Part shown: one piece after another, positions 48,650-54,079 of the stretch
How positions within the stretch are numbered: the stretch's first letter is position 1
Layout of the letters: every line of letters starts with the position of its first letter
DNA from: a virus
IMG/VR virus record: IMGVR_UViG_3300036831_000148
Coordinates: 1-64,000 of that record
DNA length: 64,000 nt
Strand: one strand, 5' to 3'
Notes under the pieces: model-generated
What the model was told of the DNA's origin: nothing
The model's input: only the letters and a program-made list of their open reading frames with translations
Databases searched by the model: none
Translations under genes and position numbers: made by a program

Positions 48650-48790
48650 GTGGCCTACCTCGTCGTCCTCGGCATCGGCATCTGGATTGGTGCCGTCGCC
48701 GGCCTCAAGTACGGTGCCCGCCGTGCCTTCACCCGGCTCGGCCGGGCCGAGCACGGCGAGCGCATGCGCCGCTCAGGGTTCGGCAGCTAG
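48650..48790 (+). CDS. Small membrane protein inside the tRNA array, 46 residues
   Basis: GTG 48650 opens MAYLVVLGIGIWIGAVAGLK, a transmembrane helix, followed by a basic helix YGARRAFTRLGRAEHGERMR. There is no ribosome site; the GTG is seven bases after a TACCGT -10 box, where transcription should begin, so the mRNA is probably leaderless. Third positions are G/C-rich. It runs against all tRNA genes and stops one base before tRNA-Asp. It may be regulated by the GntR protein through the inverted repeat at its -35 box (inference). Confidence 0.65.
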   Translation: MAYLVVLGIGIWIGAVAGLKYGARRAFTRLGRAEHGERMRRSGFGS

Positions 48791-48863
48791 CGGTCCTGAC
48801 GGGATTTGAACCCGCGGCCCTCCGCTCGACAGGCGGACGCTCTACGCACTGAGCTACAAGACC
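48791..48863 (-). tRNA. tRNA-Asp(GTC)
   Basis: Acceptor GGTCTTG/CAGGACC, loop CTGTCGA on TCCGC/GCGGA, T-loop TTCAAAT, discriminator G as expected. Confidence 0.92.
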
Positions 48864-48875
48864 ATGTGTACTGCG

Positions 48876-48948
48876 CTCTCCGACCAGGACTCGAACCTGG
48901 AACCTGCTGATTAACGGTCAGTCGCGCTGCCGATTGCGCCACCGGAGA
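48876..48948 (-). tRNA. tRNA-Asn(GTT)
   Basis: Acceptor TCTCCGG/TCGGAGA, loop CCGTTAA, T-loop TTCGAGT, discriminator G. Confidence 0.9.
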
Positions 48949-49146
48949 TCGTAAACGCCGGGGTACCGTGCCGTTCCCGGCTCCTGGTGATACTCCGCCC
49001 GCTGGACCCGGGCCAGGCTGCAGTTCCCGGCTGTATCCGGCAGGCCCAGGCCCGCCCGAGTAAGGCCCCCGGTTGTTTAGCCCTTATCCAGCAGGGCCAG
49101 CCACGTGTTCCCCGGGGCTTTCGCCGGCCGCCAGTGCCGGGCCTCG

Positions 49147-49222
49147 TAGCGGGGGCAGGATTTGAACCTGCGTATATGCCAGGCTATGAACCTGGTGAGC
49201 GACCAAACTGCTCGACCCCGCG
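49147..49222 (-). tRNA. tRNA-Met(CAT), initiator-like
   Basis: Acceptor CGCGGGG/CCCCGCT leaves C1 unpaired with U72, as in initiator tRNAs (C1-A72 usually). Loop TTCATAG on CCAGG/CCTGG; the three G:C pairs typical of initiators are only partly present. T-loop TTCAAAT. Confidence 0.75.
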
Positions 49223-49303
49223 CCGCGCGGGGCTTAACCGGACGTGACCCGGAAGCGCACCCGCTGCTTGCGCCACGGCACCAGGGTAAGTCCGGCGCCG
49301 TCG

Positions 49304-49377
49304 TAACCCCAACCGGATTCGAACCGGTGTCGCCCTGCTTGAAGGGCAGGCGTCCTGAGCCGCTAGACGATGGGGCC
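49304..49377 (-). tRNA. tRNA-Glu(TTC)
   Basis: Acceptor GGCCCCA/TGGGGTT, loop CCTTCAA on CCTGC/GCAGG, T-loop TTCGAAT, discriminator A. Confidence 0.9.
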
Positions 49378-49469
49378 GTGCGTCCTGCCGAGCGGATTTC
49401 AGCCAGCTCCCGGCGCGGACCTCAGAATCCTGCTTTGGCGTGGCCGTCTCCCGCGTAGCAGGCTCTGCG

Positions 49470-49543
49470 TGGTCCTGGCGGGATTCGAACCCGCGCTTTC
49501 CTGCTTGAGGGGCAGACGGCTTAGACCGCTAGCCGACAGGACC
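49470..49543 (-). tRNA. tRNA-Glu(CTC)
   Basis: Perfect acceptor GGTCCTG/CAGGACC, loop CCCTCAA, T-loop TTCGAAT, discriminator A. Confidence 0.9.
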
Positions 49544-49548
49544 ATGTG

Positions 49549-49621
49549 TGCGCCGGGGAGGTCCCGAACCCCCGCCGCGCCGCTTAGAAAACGGCCGTTC
49601 TATCCGCTGAACTACCGGCGC
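49549..49621 (-). tRNA. tRNA-Arg(TCT)
   Basis: Perfect acceptor GCGCCGG/CCGGCGC, loop TTTCTAA on GCCGT/GCGGC, T-loop TTCGGGA, discriminator A. Confidence 0.88.
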
Positions 49622-49625
49622 GCAG

Positions 49626-49698
49626 TGGGCCGCCCGGGACTTGAACCCGGAACACTCGGATTAAAGGTCCGCCGCTCTGCCATTTGCGCTAGCGGCCC
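49626..49698 (-). tRNA. tRNA-Lys(TTT)
   Basis: Perfect acceptor GGGCCGC/GCGGCCC, loop CCTTTAA, T-loop TTCAAGT, discriminator A. Confidence 0.9.
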
Positions 49699-49702
49699 GT
49701 GG

Positions 49703-49776
49703 TAGCGGTAGCCGGGCTCGAACCGGCGGCCCTCCCATTATGAGTGGGACGCTCTGACCGACTGAGCTATACCGCC
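49703..49776 (-). tRNA. tRNA with anticodon CAT (elongator Met, or Ile if modified)
   Basis: Acceptor GGCGGTA/TACCGCT, loop CTCATAA on TCCCA/TGGGA, T-loop TTCGAGC. Elongator type; lysidine-modified Ile identity cannot be excluded. Confidence 0.85.
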
Positions 49777-49777
49777 G

Positions 49778-49852
49778 TAGGCTGCCGTGGAGTCGAACCA
49801 CGCTGCTAACTGCGTATCAGGCAGTCCCCGTCAACCGGCTGGGTCGCAGCCC
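49778..49852 (-). tRNA. tRNA-Ile(GAT)
   Basis: Acceptor GGGCTGC/GCAGCCT, loop CTGATAC on ACTGC/GCAGT, T-loop TTCGACT. One base from the neighbouring CAT tRNA. Confidence 0.88.
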
Positions 49853-49897
49853 TCGCTTGAAACTCGACAGCAACAGTTACCGTGTGTACGCTGTCGG

Positions 49898-50044
49898 ATG
49901 CGAGCAGTAAAAGACGCTGCTCGTAAAGGCAAGGCACCGTCACCCTCCAGGGGCGCGGCCCGTCAGGCCTTTGGCTGCATTACGGAGGCGGCGCTCGTCG
50001 GCCCACTACAGGCGCCGCCTCACGCCAGCCTCGCAGAGGGTTGA
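49898..50044 (+). CDS. Possible small plus-strand protein, 48 residues
   Basis: Frame MRAVKDAARKGKAPSPSRGA and onward, in the 181-base gap between tRNA-Ile and tRNA-Ser. TTGAAA-N15-TACCGT (49857-49883) upstream resembles the other plus-strand promoter. There is no ribosome site, and the end overlaps tRNA-Ser(AGA). Weak case. Confidence 0.25.
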   Translation: MRAVKDAARKGKAPSPSRGAARQAFGCITEAALVGPLQAPPHASLAEG

Positions 50045-50119
50045 GGTGCCGACCCCCACGGCCCTCCCGGGCCGCCGCCTGTTTTCTAGACAGGATGTCC
50101 CGCCGGGGACGAACCCTCC
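50034..50119 (-). tRNA. tRNA-Ser(AGA)
   Basis: Acceptor GGAGGGT/ACCCTCT, stem CCTGT/ACAGG with loop CTAGAAA, long variable arm, discriminator G. Anticodon AGA is unusual in bacteria. T-loop GTCGGCA is divergent. Confidence 0.75.
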
Positions 50120-50189
50120 AGGTATCCGCGGTCACCCTCGGGCAGGTGCTCGGCCAGCCCCGACACCGGCCAGGATCGCGGCATCCAGG

Positions 50190-50273
50190 CAGAGAGCGGA
50201 CGACTCGAACGCCACGGCTTGCACCGCGAGCCCGCTAGCAACGGGTCCTGGCCGCCTGGCCAGTTCACTCTCC
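50190..50273 (-). tRNA. tRNA-Ser(GCT)
   Basis: Acceptor GGAGAGT/GCTCTCT, loop TTGCTAG, long variable arm, T-loop TTCGAGT, discriminator G. Confidence 0.85.
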
Positions 50274-50277
50274 AGGT

Positions 50278-50319
50278 GCAGGACTTTTTGAAACCGGGCG
50301 CAACCCGGGGGCGTCCTGC
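50278..50319 (-). other. Minihelix-like stem-loop between two tRNA genes
   Basis: GCAGGAC/GTCCTGC form a perfect 7-bp outer stem followed on the minus strand by ACC; inside is a CCGGG/CCCGG hairpin with a 5-base loop. It resembles an acceptor stem plus one arm, but has no anticodon arm. Confidence 0.4.
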
Positions 50320-50345
50320 GTGCCCTCGCCGCCTGCGCGGCCGAG

Positions 50346-50430
50346 TGGGCGGGGAGGGATTCGAACCCTCACGTCCCTCCCGGGACACACGGTCCTGAGC
50401 CGTGCGTGGCTGCCGTTACACCACTCGCCC
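50346..50430 (-). tRNA. tRNA-Leu(CAG)
   Basis: Acceptor GGGCGAG/CCCGCCC, loop CTCAGGA on CACGG/CCGTG, long variable arm, T-loop TTCGAAT, discriminator A. Confidence 0.9.
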
Positions 50431-50514
50431 ATGCTCCCCGGGCTGTTCTCCCTTGACTGGTCCGGGCCCGGGGGGCCGGCAGGGAGCCAGGTCGGCGCTC
50501 GCGCGCTGAGCTTC

Positions 50515-50536
50515 CCGGCCTCCTGCAGGAGGCCGG
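50515..50536. repeat. 22-base perfect palindrome
   Basis: CCGGCCTCCTG and its exact inverse without a spacer, in the 168-base gap between tRNA-Leu(CAG) and tRNA-Gly(GCC). Possibly a processing or stability element; no gene in this gap. Confidence 0.7.
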
Positions 50537-50598
50537 TCCGCCTGGAAGTGTCTGGGTGCTCCCCGGCTGCGCGTCCGCTAGCCGGCTTGCCCCCATAG

Positions 50599-50671
50599 AG
50601 CCGACGACGGGATTCGAACCCGCGGCCCTCACCTTGGCAAGGTGATGCGCTACCAACTGCGCCACGTCGAC
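50599..50671 (-). tRNA. tRNA-Gly(GCC)
   Basis: Acceptor GTCGACG/CGTCGGC, loop TTGCCAA on TCACC/GGTGA, T-loop TTCGAAT, discriminator U as expected for Gly. Confidence 0.92.
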
Positions 50672-50710
50672 AAGCCGGACGGCCAGCCGCCGTCCGGGGT
50701 TCACCGGGCG

Positions 50711-50929
50711 TTAGCCGCCCTCCACAATCTCCCTGACCGAGGTCCGGGACCGGCCGGGCACCTGGATGCCGGACACCTCGCCGTCCGCCGCGGCGAACGT
50801 GAGGTGCACGGTCGTGCCCCTGAACTTCAGGGTGCACCCCACCGCCTCCGGGTGCACGCGGACCGTCAGGTCCACGTTGACGTCGCCCACTCCTACTGCG
50901 GCGGCGCCGCGGTTGCTCGTGCTGGCCAT
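50711..50929 (-). CDS. Hypothetical 72-residue protein within the tRNA array
   Basis: ATG 50929 overlaps the stop of the 29-residue frame (TGATG). The sequence has a beta-rich core (DVNVDLTVRVHPEAVGCTLK, GTTVHLTFAAADGEVSGIQV) and ends SRTSVREIVEGG. Together with the two upstream cistrons it forms a small operon inserted among tRNA genes. Unknown. Confidence 0.6.
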   Translation of the reverse strand: MASTSNRGAAAVGVGDVNVDLTVRVHPEAVGCTLKFRGTTVHLTFAAADGEVSGIQVPGRSRTSVREIVEGG

Positions 50930-51018
50930 CAGGTTGCCTCCTCCACCGTGACCGTGACCGACGCCTCAGCAGTGTTGCCTGCGGCGTCGGTCGCGGTGGC
51001 GGTAATGACCAGGTCCAC
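50929..51018 (-). CDS. 29-residue frame duplicating part of its neighbour
   Basis: GTG 51018 overlaps the preceding TAG (TAGTG), and the stop overlaps the next ATG. It reads MDLVITATATDAAGNTAEAS and VTVTVEEAT, closely repeating residues about 53-81 of the 109-residue protein (SLVISATATDADGNTAAASV). It looks like a tandem domain duplication cut off by a stop, yet the coupling signals are intact. Confidence 0.5.
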   Translation of the reverse strand: MDLVITATATDAAGNTAEASVTVTVEEAT

Positions 51019-51347
51019 TAGCTGGGCGGCGTCACGGTCGTGGTGAGGACCGCCGTGCCGGTGCCGTTGGACAGGGTGTTGGACTGCTCGGTGTAGGTGT
51101 CGCCGAAGGAGTCGCTCGCGGCGACGTCCATGGACTCGCTGGCCTGCTCCACCACGGTCACGTTCACCGAGGCCGCAGCCGTGTTGCCGTCGGCGTCGGT
51201 CGCGGTGGCGGAGATGACCAGGGAGACCGGGTTGGACGCGCTGTCGGCGTAGGCCGCCGTCAGGGTCAGCGTCTGGCCGGCCGTGTAGCTGTCAGCGTCA
51301 GTGGTCAGGGTCAGCGTCGGCGTGCCGGGGGCAGGGGGCGTGGTCAT
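51018..51347 (-). CDS. Beta-sandwich (E-set/bacterial Ig-like) protein, 109 residues
   Basis: ATG 51347 has GGAGAGG upstream. The protein begins MTTPPAPGTPTLTLTTDADS and continues YTAGQTLTLTAAYADSASNP, SLVISATATDADGNTAAASV and a Ser/Thr-rich end. The DxDGN loop between strands is typical of Ig-like or cadherin-type domains that mediate surface adhesion. There is no signal peptide. It may decorate virions. It is the first of three coupled cistrons in the middle of the tRNA array. Confidence 0.65.
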   Translation of the reverse strand: MTTPPAPGTPTLTLTTDADSYTAGQTLTLTAAYADSASNPVSLVISATATDADGNTAAASVNVTVVEQASESMDVAASDSFGDTYTEQSNTLSNGTGTAVLTTTVTPPS

Positions 51348-51419
51348 GGGGTTCCTCTCCTGGAAAACCTGGGTCCCCACGCTAATCGCCACCAGCCCGC
51401 CGTGTCCGGCGAACGCGAG

Positions 51420-51493
51420 AGCCTCCACCCGGAGCCGAACCGGGGACCTCGCCCGTACCAAGGGCGTGCTCGTTCCAACTGAGCTATAGAGGC
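51420..51493 (-). tRNA. tRNA-Thr(GGT)
   Basis: Acceptor GCCTCTA/TGGAGGC, loop TTGGTAC on CGCCC/GGGCG, T-loop TTCGGCT, discriminator U. Confidence 0.9.
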
Positions 51494-51535
51494 ATGCCAG
51501 GAACGCGCCTTCACGCGACAGGTGACTAATGAAGG

Positions 51536-51608
51536 CTCCGGGGGCCGGGCTCGAACCGGCGTGCCCTTGGTCCAAAGCCAAGGCGGGATGCCGTCAACCC
51601 ACCCCGGA
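51536..51608 (-). tRNA. tRNA-Gln(TTG)
   Basis: Perfect acceptor TCCGGGG/CCCCGGA, loop CTTTGGA on CTTGG/CCAAG, T-loop TTCGAGC, discriminator G. Confidence 0.9.
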
Positions 51609-51613
51609 CCGAG

Positions 51614-51686
51614 CTGGGCGACAGGGACTTGAACCCTGACCCGCGGGACCATAACCCGCTGCTCTGCCGTTTTGAGCTAGCGCCCA
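51614..51686 (-). tRNA. tRNA with anticodon ATG (His codon reader by rule)
   Basis: Stem GCGGG/CCCGC is perfect and the loop TTATGGT gives anticodon ATG. T-loop TTCAAGT, discriminator G. A34 in a His tRNA is abnormal and the His discriminator C is absent, so identity is uncertain. Acceptor mismatch at 7-66. Confidence 0.65.
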
Positions 51687-51689
51687 CTG

Positions 51690-51762
51690 AGCCGGTTACC
51701 GGACTCGAACCGGTCGCCCGCAGCTTACAAGGCTGCTGCTCTGCCAGGTGAGCTAAACCGGC
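51690..51762 (-). tRNA. tRNA-Thr(TGT)
   Basis: Perfect acceptor GCCGGTT/AACCGGC, loop CTTGTAA on GCAGC/GCTGC, T-loop TTCGAGT, discriminator U. Confidence 0.92.
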
Positions 51763-51766
51763 AAGG

Positions 51767-51852
51767 TGTCCGGGGCGGGACTTGAACCCGCAGCGCCCGT
51801 AGCGGGCACCAGCACCTCAAGCTGGCGCGTCTGCCTATTCCGCCACCCGGAC
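51767..51852 (-). tRNA. tRNA-Leu(GAG)
   Basis: Perfect acceptor GTCCGGG/CCCGGAC, loop TTGAGGT on CCAGC/GCTGG, long variable arm, T-loop TTCAAGT, discriminator A. Confidence 0.9.
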
Positions 51853-51982
51853 AAAAGCGGGAGACCCGGTGACCGGACCCCGGCGCGCACCGGGGCGGCT
51901 GCCCTCGCTCCACCTGCGTGACCGCCTTGCGCGAGGCGGCTTCCGGTGGCGAGTCACCTGGGGATGCTGCACGTCTCCCTAG

Positions 51983-52050
51983 AGCCGCTGCCCGGTGCCG
52001 ACCCGGGTCGCCCGCCGTACGAAGGCGGGGCCGCAGCCGTGCGCGGCGGC
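51983..52050 (-). tRNA. tRNA-Thr(CGT) with a short D-arm
   Basis: Acceptor GCCGCCG/CAGCGGC (one mismatch), stem CCGCC/GGCGG with loop TTCGTAC, T-loop GTCGGCA, discriminator U. The D-region is only about 15 bases, so the gene is 68 bases long and may be weakly functional. Confidence 0.6.
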
Positions 52051-52100
52051 AGGCCTCCGGGCGTTTGCCCCCGCGCAAGCGCTTACGGGGGTTATAGGCA

Positions 52101-52189
52101 CCGGAGGTTGCGGTTGCTCTGGGCCACTGAGCTACCGGACGCCCCTTCCAGGGAGACCGGGCGGGATTCGGACCCGCGACCTTCCGCTG
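52101..52189 (-). tRNA. Candidate circularly permuted tRNA gene W
   Basis: A 3' half (52189-52153: GCGGA anticodon-stem strand, variable AGGTC, T-arm GCGGG-TCCGAAT-CCCGC, acceptor CCGGTCT) precedes a 5' half (52141 downward: CGTCCGG, TA, D-arm GCTC-AGTGGCCCA-GAGC, A26, ACCGC, then the loop start AACCT). The halves pair 4/5 in the anticodon stem and 5/7 in the acceptor, and are joined by a CCC/GGG hairpin. It directly follows tRNA-Gln(CTG). Confidence 0.4.
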
Positions 52190-52261
52190 CTGGAGTACCT
52201 GGACTCGAACCAAGACCGGCGGGTCCAGGGCCCGTCGCGCTGCCAATTACGCCATACTCCA
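52190..52261 (-). tRNA. tRNA-Gln(CTG)
   Basis: Perfect acceptor TGGAGTA/TACTCCA, loop CCCTGGA, T-loop TTCGAGT, discriminator G. Confidence 0.9.
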
Positions 52262-52360
52262 AGGCGGGAGGGCTCTTTGCTGACCCTCCGACTAACGGCC
52301 TTGCTCCCCGGCTCCCGGGGGACCGGACAGGGATTTGCAGGACGGCCCTGTCAGCCGTTG

Positions 52361-52436
52361 TAGGCGAGACGGGAATCGAACCCGCAAGAAGACGCGGGTT
52401 TTGAAGCCGCCGCATATGCCGTTCTGCTACTCGCCC
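52361..52436 (-). tRNA. tRNA with ambiguous anticodon, CAA (Leu) or TCA (opal)
   Basis: Acceptor GGGCGAG/CTCGCCT, T-loop TTCGATT. Stem GCGGC/CCCGC (one C-C mismatch) gives loop TTCAAAA and anticodon CAA; the alternative loop CTTCAAA fits the loop consensus and gives TCA but leaves a poor stem. The short variable loop is wrong for Leu. Confidence 0.6.
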
Positions 52437-52440
52437 GAAG

Positions 52441-52512
52441 TACCCCGCCAGGGACTCGAACCCTGACCTCACGGATTAAGAGTCCGCTGCTCTGCCATTG
52501 AGCTAACGAGGC
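52441..52512 (-). tRNA. tRNA-Lys(CTT)
   Basis: Acceptor GCCTCGT/GCGGGGT, loop CTCTTAA on GCGGA/TCCGT, T-loop TTCGAGT, discriminator A. Confidence 0.9.
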
Positions 52513-52780
52513 TTGAAGCCCGGTGCCCAGCCCGCTCCCCCTGCCGTCCGGACTCGAACCGGGAGGTGCGCACCCTTGCTGGTAACCACTCGCCTGAGAC
52601 CGGGCCGCAGCCCCGCTGGCGGCCGCCAGCGGAGAGCAGGCCGGCCCCGTGCCAGCAGCAGAGGGGGCGGGCTGGGAACCGGGAAGAACAACCCGGACCT
52701 GTTCCGGCCTCACGGCACTTATGCGAGGTGCCGTAGTCTTTTGGCCAGCCGGTTTCCGGGGGCGGTATGCATCCCGCCAG
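52513..52780. other. 268-base gap with degenerate tRNA-like sequence
   Basis: It contains an isolated T-arm-like CCCGG-TTCGAGT-CCGGA (near 52546-52563), a 20-base palindrome (52613-52632) and an ACGGCAC/GTGCCGT hairpin (52712-52734). I could not fold a complete tRNA or find a gene. Confidence 0.45.
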
Positions 52781-52853
52781 AGCCCCACCGGGGAATTGAA
52801 CCCCGCTAACCAGCTTGGAAGGCTGGCACATCGCCACTGAATGCTTGTAGGGC
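52781..52853 (-). tRNA. tRNA-Gly(TCC)
   Basis: Acceptor GCCCTAC/GTGGGGC, loop CTTCCAA on CCAGC/GCTGG, T-loop TTCAATT, discriminator U. Its 5' 48 bases overlap the end of the LAGLIDADG gene; the TAG stop of that gene lies in the tRNA variable region. Confidence 0.9.
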
Positions 52854-53264
52854 AAGATCTACTTCCGGCCATAGCTCTCGAATGCGTGCGCGCCGGCGCG
52901 CACCAAGCCAGGGCCACACTTTCAAGGTCAGCCACTCACGGTGAGGCCGAGCCGCAACCTGCCAAATCCAGGCCGTCTTATAGCCACGAACGCTCTCCTC
53001 GCGGGTGATGCGGCCGACACCAGTCACGCTGAACAATCGCTCAACGATGTCCTCGTCCGTCATTCGAACAGCTACTACCCACCGCCCCTGTCGGTTCGGA
53101 CCACCCGTCCAGCAGCCCTCACCCTCCAAGATGCCTGCAATCCAGGCAACCTCGGGAGCAGTGACCGCCTCACGGGGGCTGCCGATGTCGGTGTAACGGC
53201 ACTTTCGGCACCGTTCCGCCGTATACCTCTTACGAGTGCCACAAGCACAAAGGTTGTACCCCAT
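52806..53264 (-). CDS. LAGLIDADG-type homing endonuclease overlapping tRNA-Gly
   Basis: The 152-residue protein has an N-terminal Cys cluster (CACGTRKRYTAERCRKCRYT, a zinc ribbon) and one LAGLIDADG motif (EVAWIAGILEGEGCWTGGPN, near residues 38-55). It then has the beta segment GRWVVAVRMTDEDIVERLFS and helices VTGVGRITREESVRGYKTAW. A single motif implies a homodimer. The last 16 codons lie within tRNA-Gly(TCC), so tRNA and protein share DNA. The gene probably spread into the array by cutting a tRNA locus. A/T content is higher than in neighbours. Confidence 0.85.
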   Translation of the reverse strand: MGYNLCACGTRKRYTAERCRKCRYTDIGSPREAVTAPEVAWIAGILEGEGCWTGGPNRQGRWVVAVRMTDEDIVERLFSVTGVGRITREESVRGYKTAWIWQVAARPHREWLTLKVWPWLGARRRARIRELWPEVDLALQAFSGDVPAFQAG

Positions 53265-53282
53265 ACCTGTGTTACGTGCAGG

Positions 53283-53355
53283 TGGTCACGGGGGCGCCCG
53301 AATCCCCGGCATGCTGCTTTTCAGGCAGCCGCTCTACCATCTGAGCTACGCGACC
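53283..53355 (-). tRNA. tRNA-Phe(GAA)
   Basis: Acceptor GGTCGCG/CGTGACC, loop CTGAAAA on GCTGC/GCAGC, T-loop TTCGGGC, discriminator A. Confidence 0.9.
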
Positions 53356-53475
53356 GTGGATGACAGCGCACCCAGCCCGCCCGGGGAACCCGGTACCCCG
53401 GCACGAACTCGGGACAGGCGTCCCTGCTTCGGCCGACCACCGGGTTATGCCGGCTCCTGCCTAGGCGCTGCCAAG

Positions 53476-53546
53476 TCGGGATACAGGGAGTCGAACCCCG
53501 GCTGACTGGCCCCAGACCAGGCGCGCTTCCGTTACGCAATATCCCG
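53476..53546 (-). tRNA. tRNA-Pro(TGG)
   Basis: Perfect acceptor CGGGATA/TATCCCG, loop TCTGGGG with anticodon TGG (position 33 is C instead of U), T-loop TTCGACT, discriminator A. Confidence 0.8.
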
Positions 53547-53620
53547 TCACAGGCGTTCAGACCGCTGAACTACCAGGCCGAAGCCCTCGCCCGGAGTTGA
53601 ACCGGGATTTCCTGCTTGCG
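53547..53620 (-). tRNA. Candidate circularly permuted tRNA gene Y
   Basis: These 74 bases exactly fill the space between tRNA-Pro(GGG) and tRNA-Pro(TGG). The 3' half comes first: CGCAA, GCAGG, AAAT, T-arm CCCGG-TTCAACT-CCGGG, acceptor CGAGGGC, discriminator U. After two bases the 5' half follows: GGCCTGG, TA, D-arm GTTC-AGCGGTCT-GAAC, G26, CCTGT, GA. Joining the ends gives a 5-bp anticodon stem (CCTGT/GCAGG), a 7-base loop GACGCAA (anticodon CGC) and an acceptor with 5/7 pairs (two G-G mismatches). Confidence 0.5.
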
Positions 53621-53696
53621 TCGGGCTGGGCGGATTCGAACCGCCGTCCTCCCGGCCCCCAGCCGGGCGCGCTGAGCCAAACTGCGCTACAGCCCG
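53621..53696 (-). tRNA. tRNA-Pro(GGG)
   Basis: Perfect acceptor CGGGCTG/CAGCCCG, loop CTGGGGG on CCCGG/CCGGG, T-loop TTCGAAT, discriminator A. Confidence 0.92.
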
Positions 53697-53818
53697 ATGT
53701 TTCGCGCGGGGTACCATCTCCCGCTCCCTGGGTCGCTAACCACTACCAGCCAGTGCCGTACGCTCACCAGCTGGCCCGGCCCGTCCGGCATGCGCCGTCA
53801 GGACCCCAGGCCCTTACG

Positions 53819-53893
53819 TCGGGGTGGGGAGATTCGAACTCCCGACCTCTACGTCCCGAACGTAGCGCGCTAGCCAAGCTGCGCCACACCCCG
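53819..53893 (-). tRNA. tRNA-Pro(CGG)
   Basis: Perfect acceptor CGGGGTG/CACCCCG, loop TTCGGGA on CTACG/CGTAG, T-loop TTCGAAT, discriminator A. Confidence 0.92.
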
Positions 53894-54005
53894 ATGGAGC
53901 CGCATGTTTTACCCAGTCCGGGCGGTTGGAGGCCCGCCGGCTCGTCAGGTTACCTTTTGCCCGGTGATCAACTCCGGAATAGGATGCCTTGCCTGGCATG
54001 CGACG

Positions 54006-54079
54006 TGGAGCTTGCGGGAATCGAACCCGCGGCCTCTGCATTGCGAGTGCAGCGCACTACCAAGCTGTGCTAAAGCCCC
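54006..54079 (-). tRNA. tRNA-Ala(CGC)
   Basis: Acceptor GGGGCTT/AAGCTCC, loop CTCGCAA on CTGCA/TGCAG, T-loop TTCGATT, discriminator A. Confidence 0.92.

Noticed and set aside
52540-52650. Isolated T-arm with possible CCTGC/GCAGG acceptor
   Set aside because: D-arm and anticodon arm are missing, so I do not call a tRNA or a fourth permuted gene.
53396-53460. tRNA-like sequence with acceptor-type CCGGCAT/GTACCGG between tRNA-Pro(TGG) and tRNA-Phe
   Set aside because: No anticodon arm can be folded; probably a degraded tRNA.
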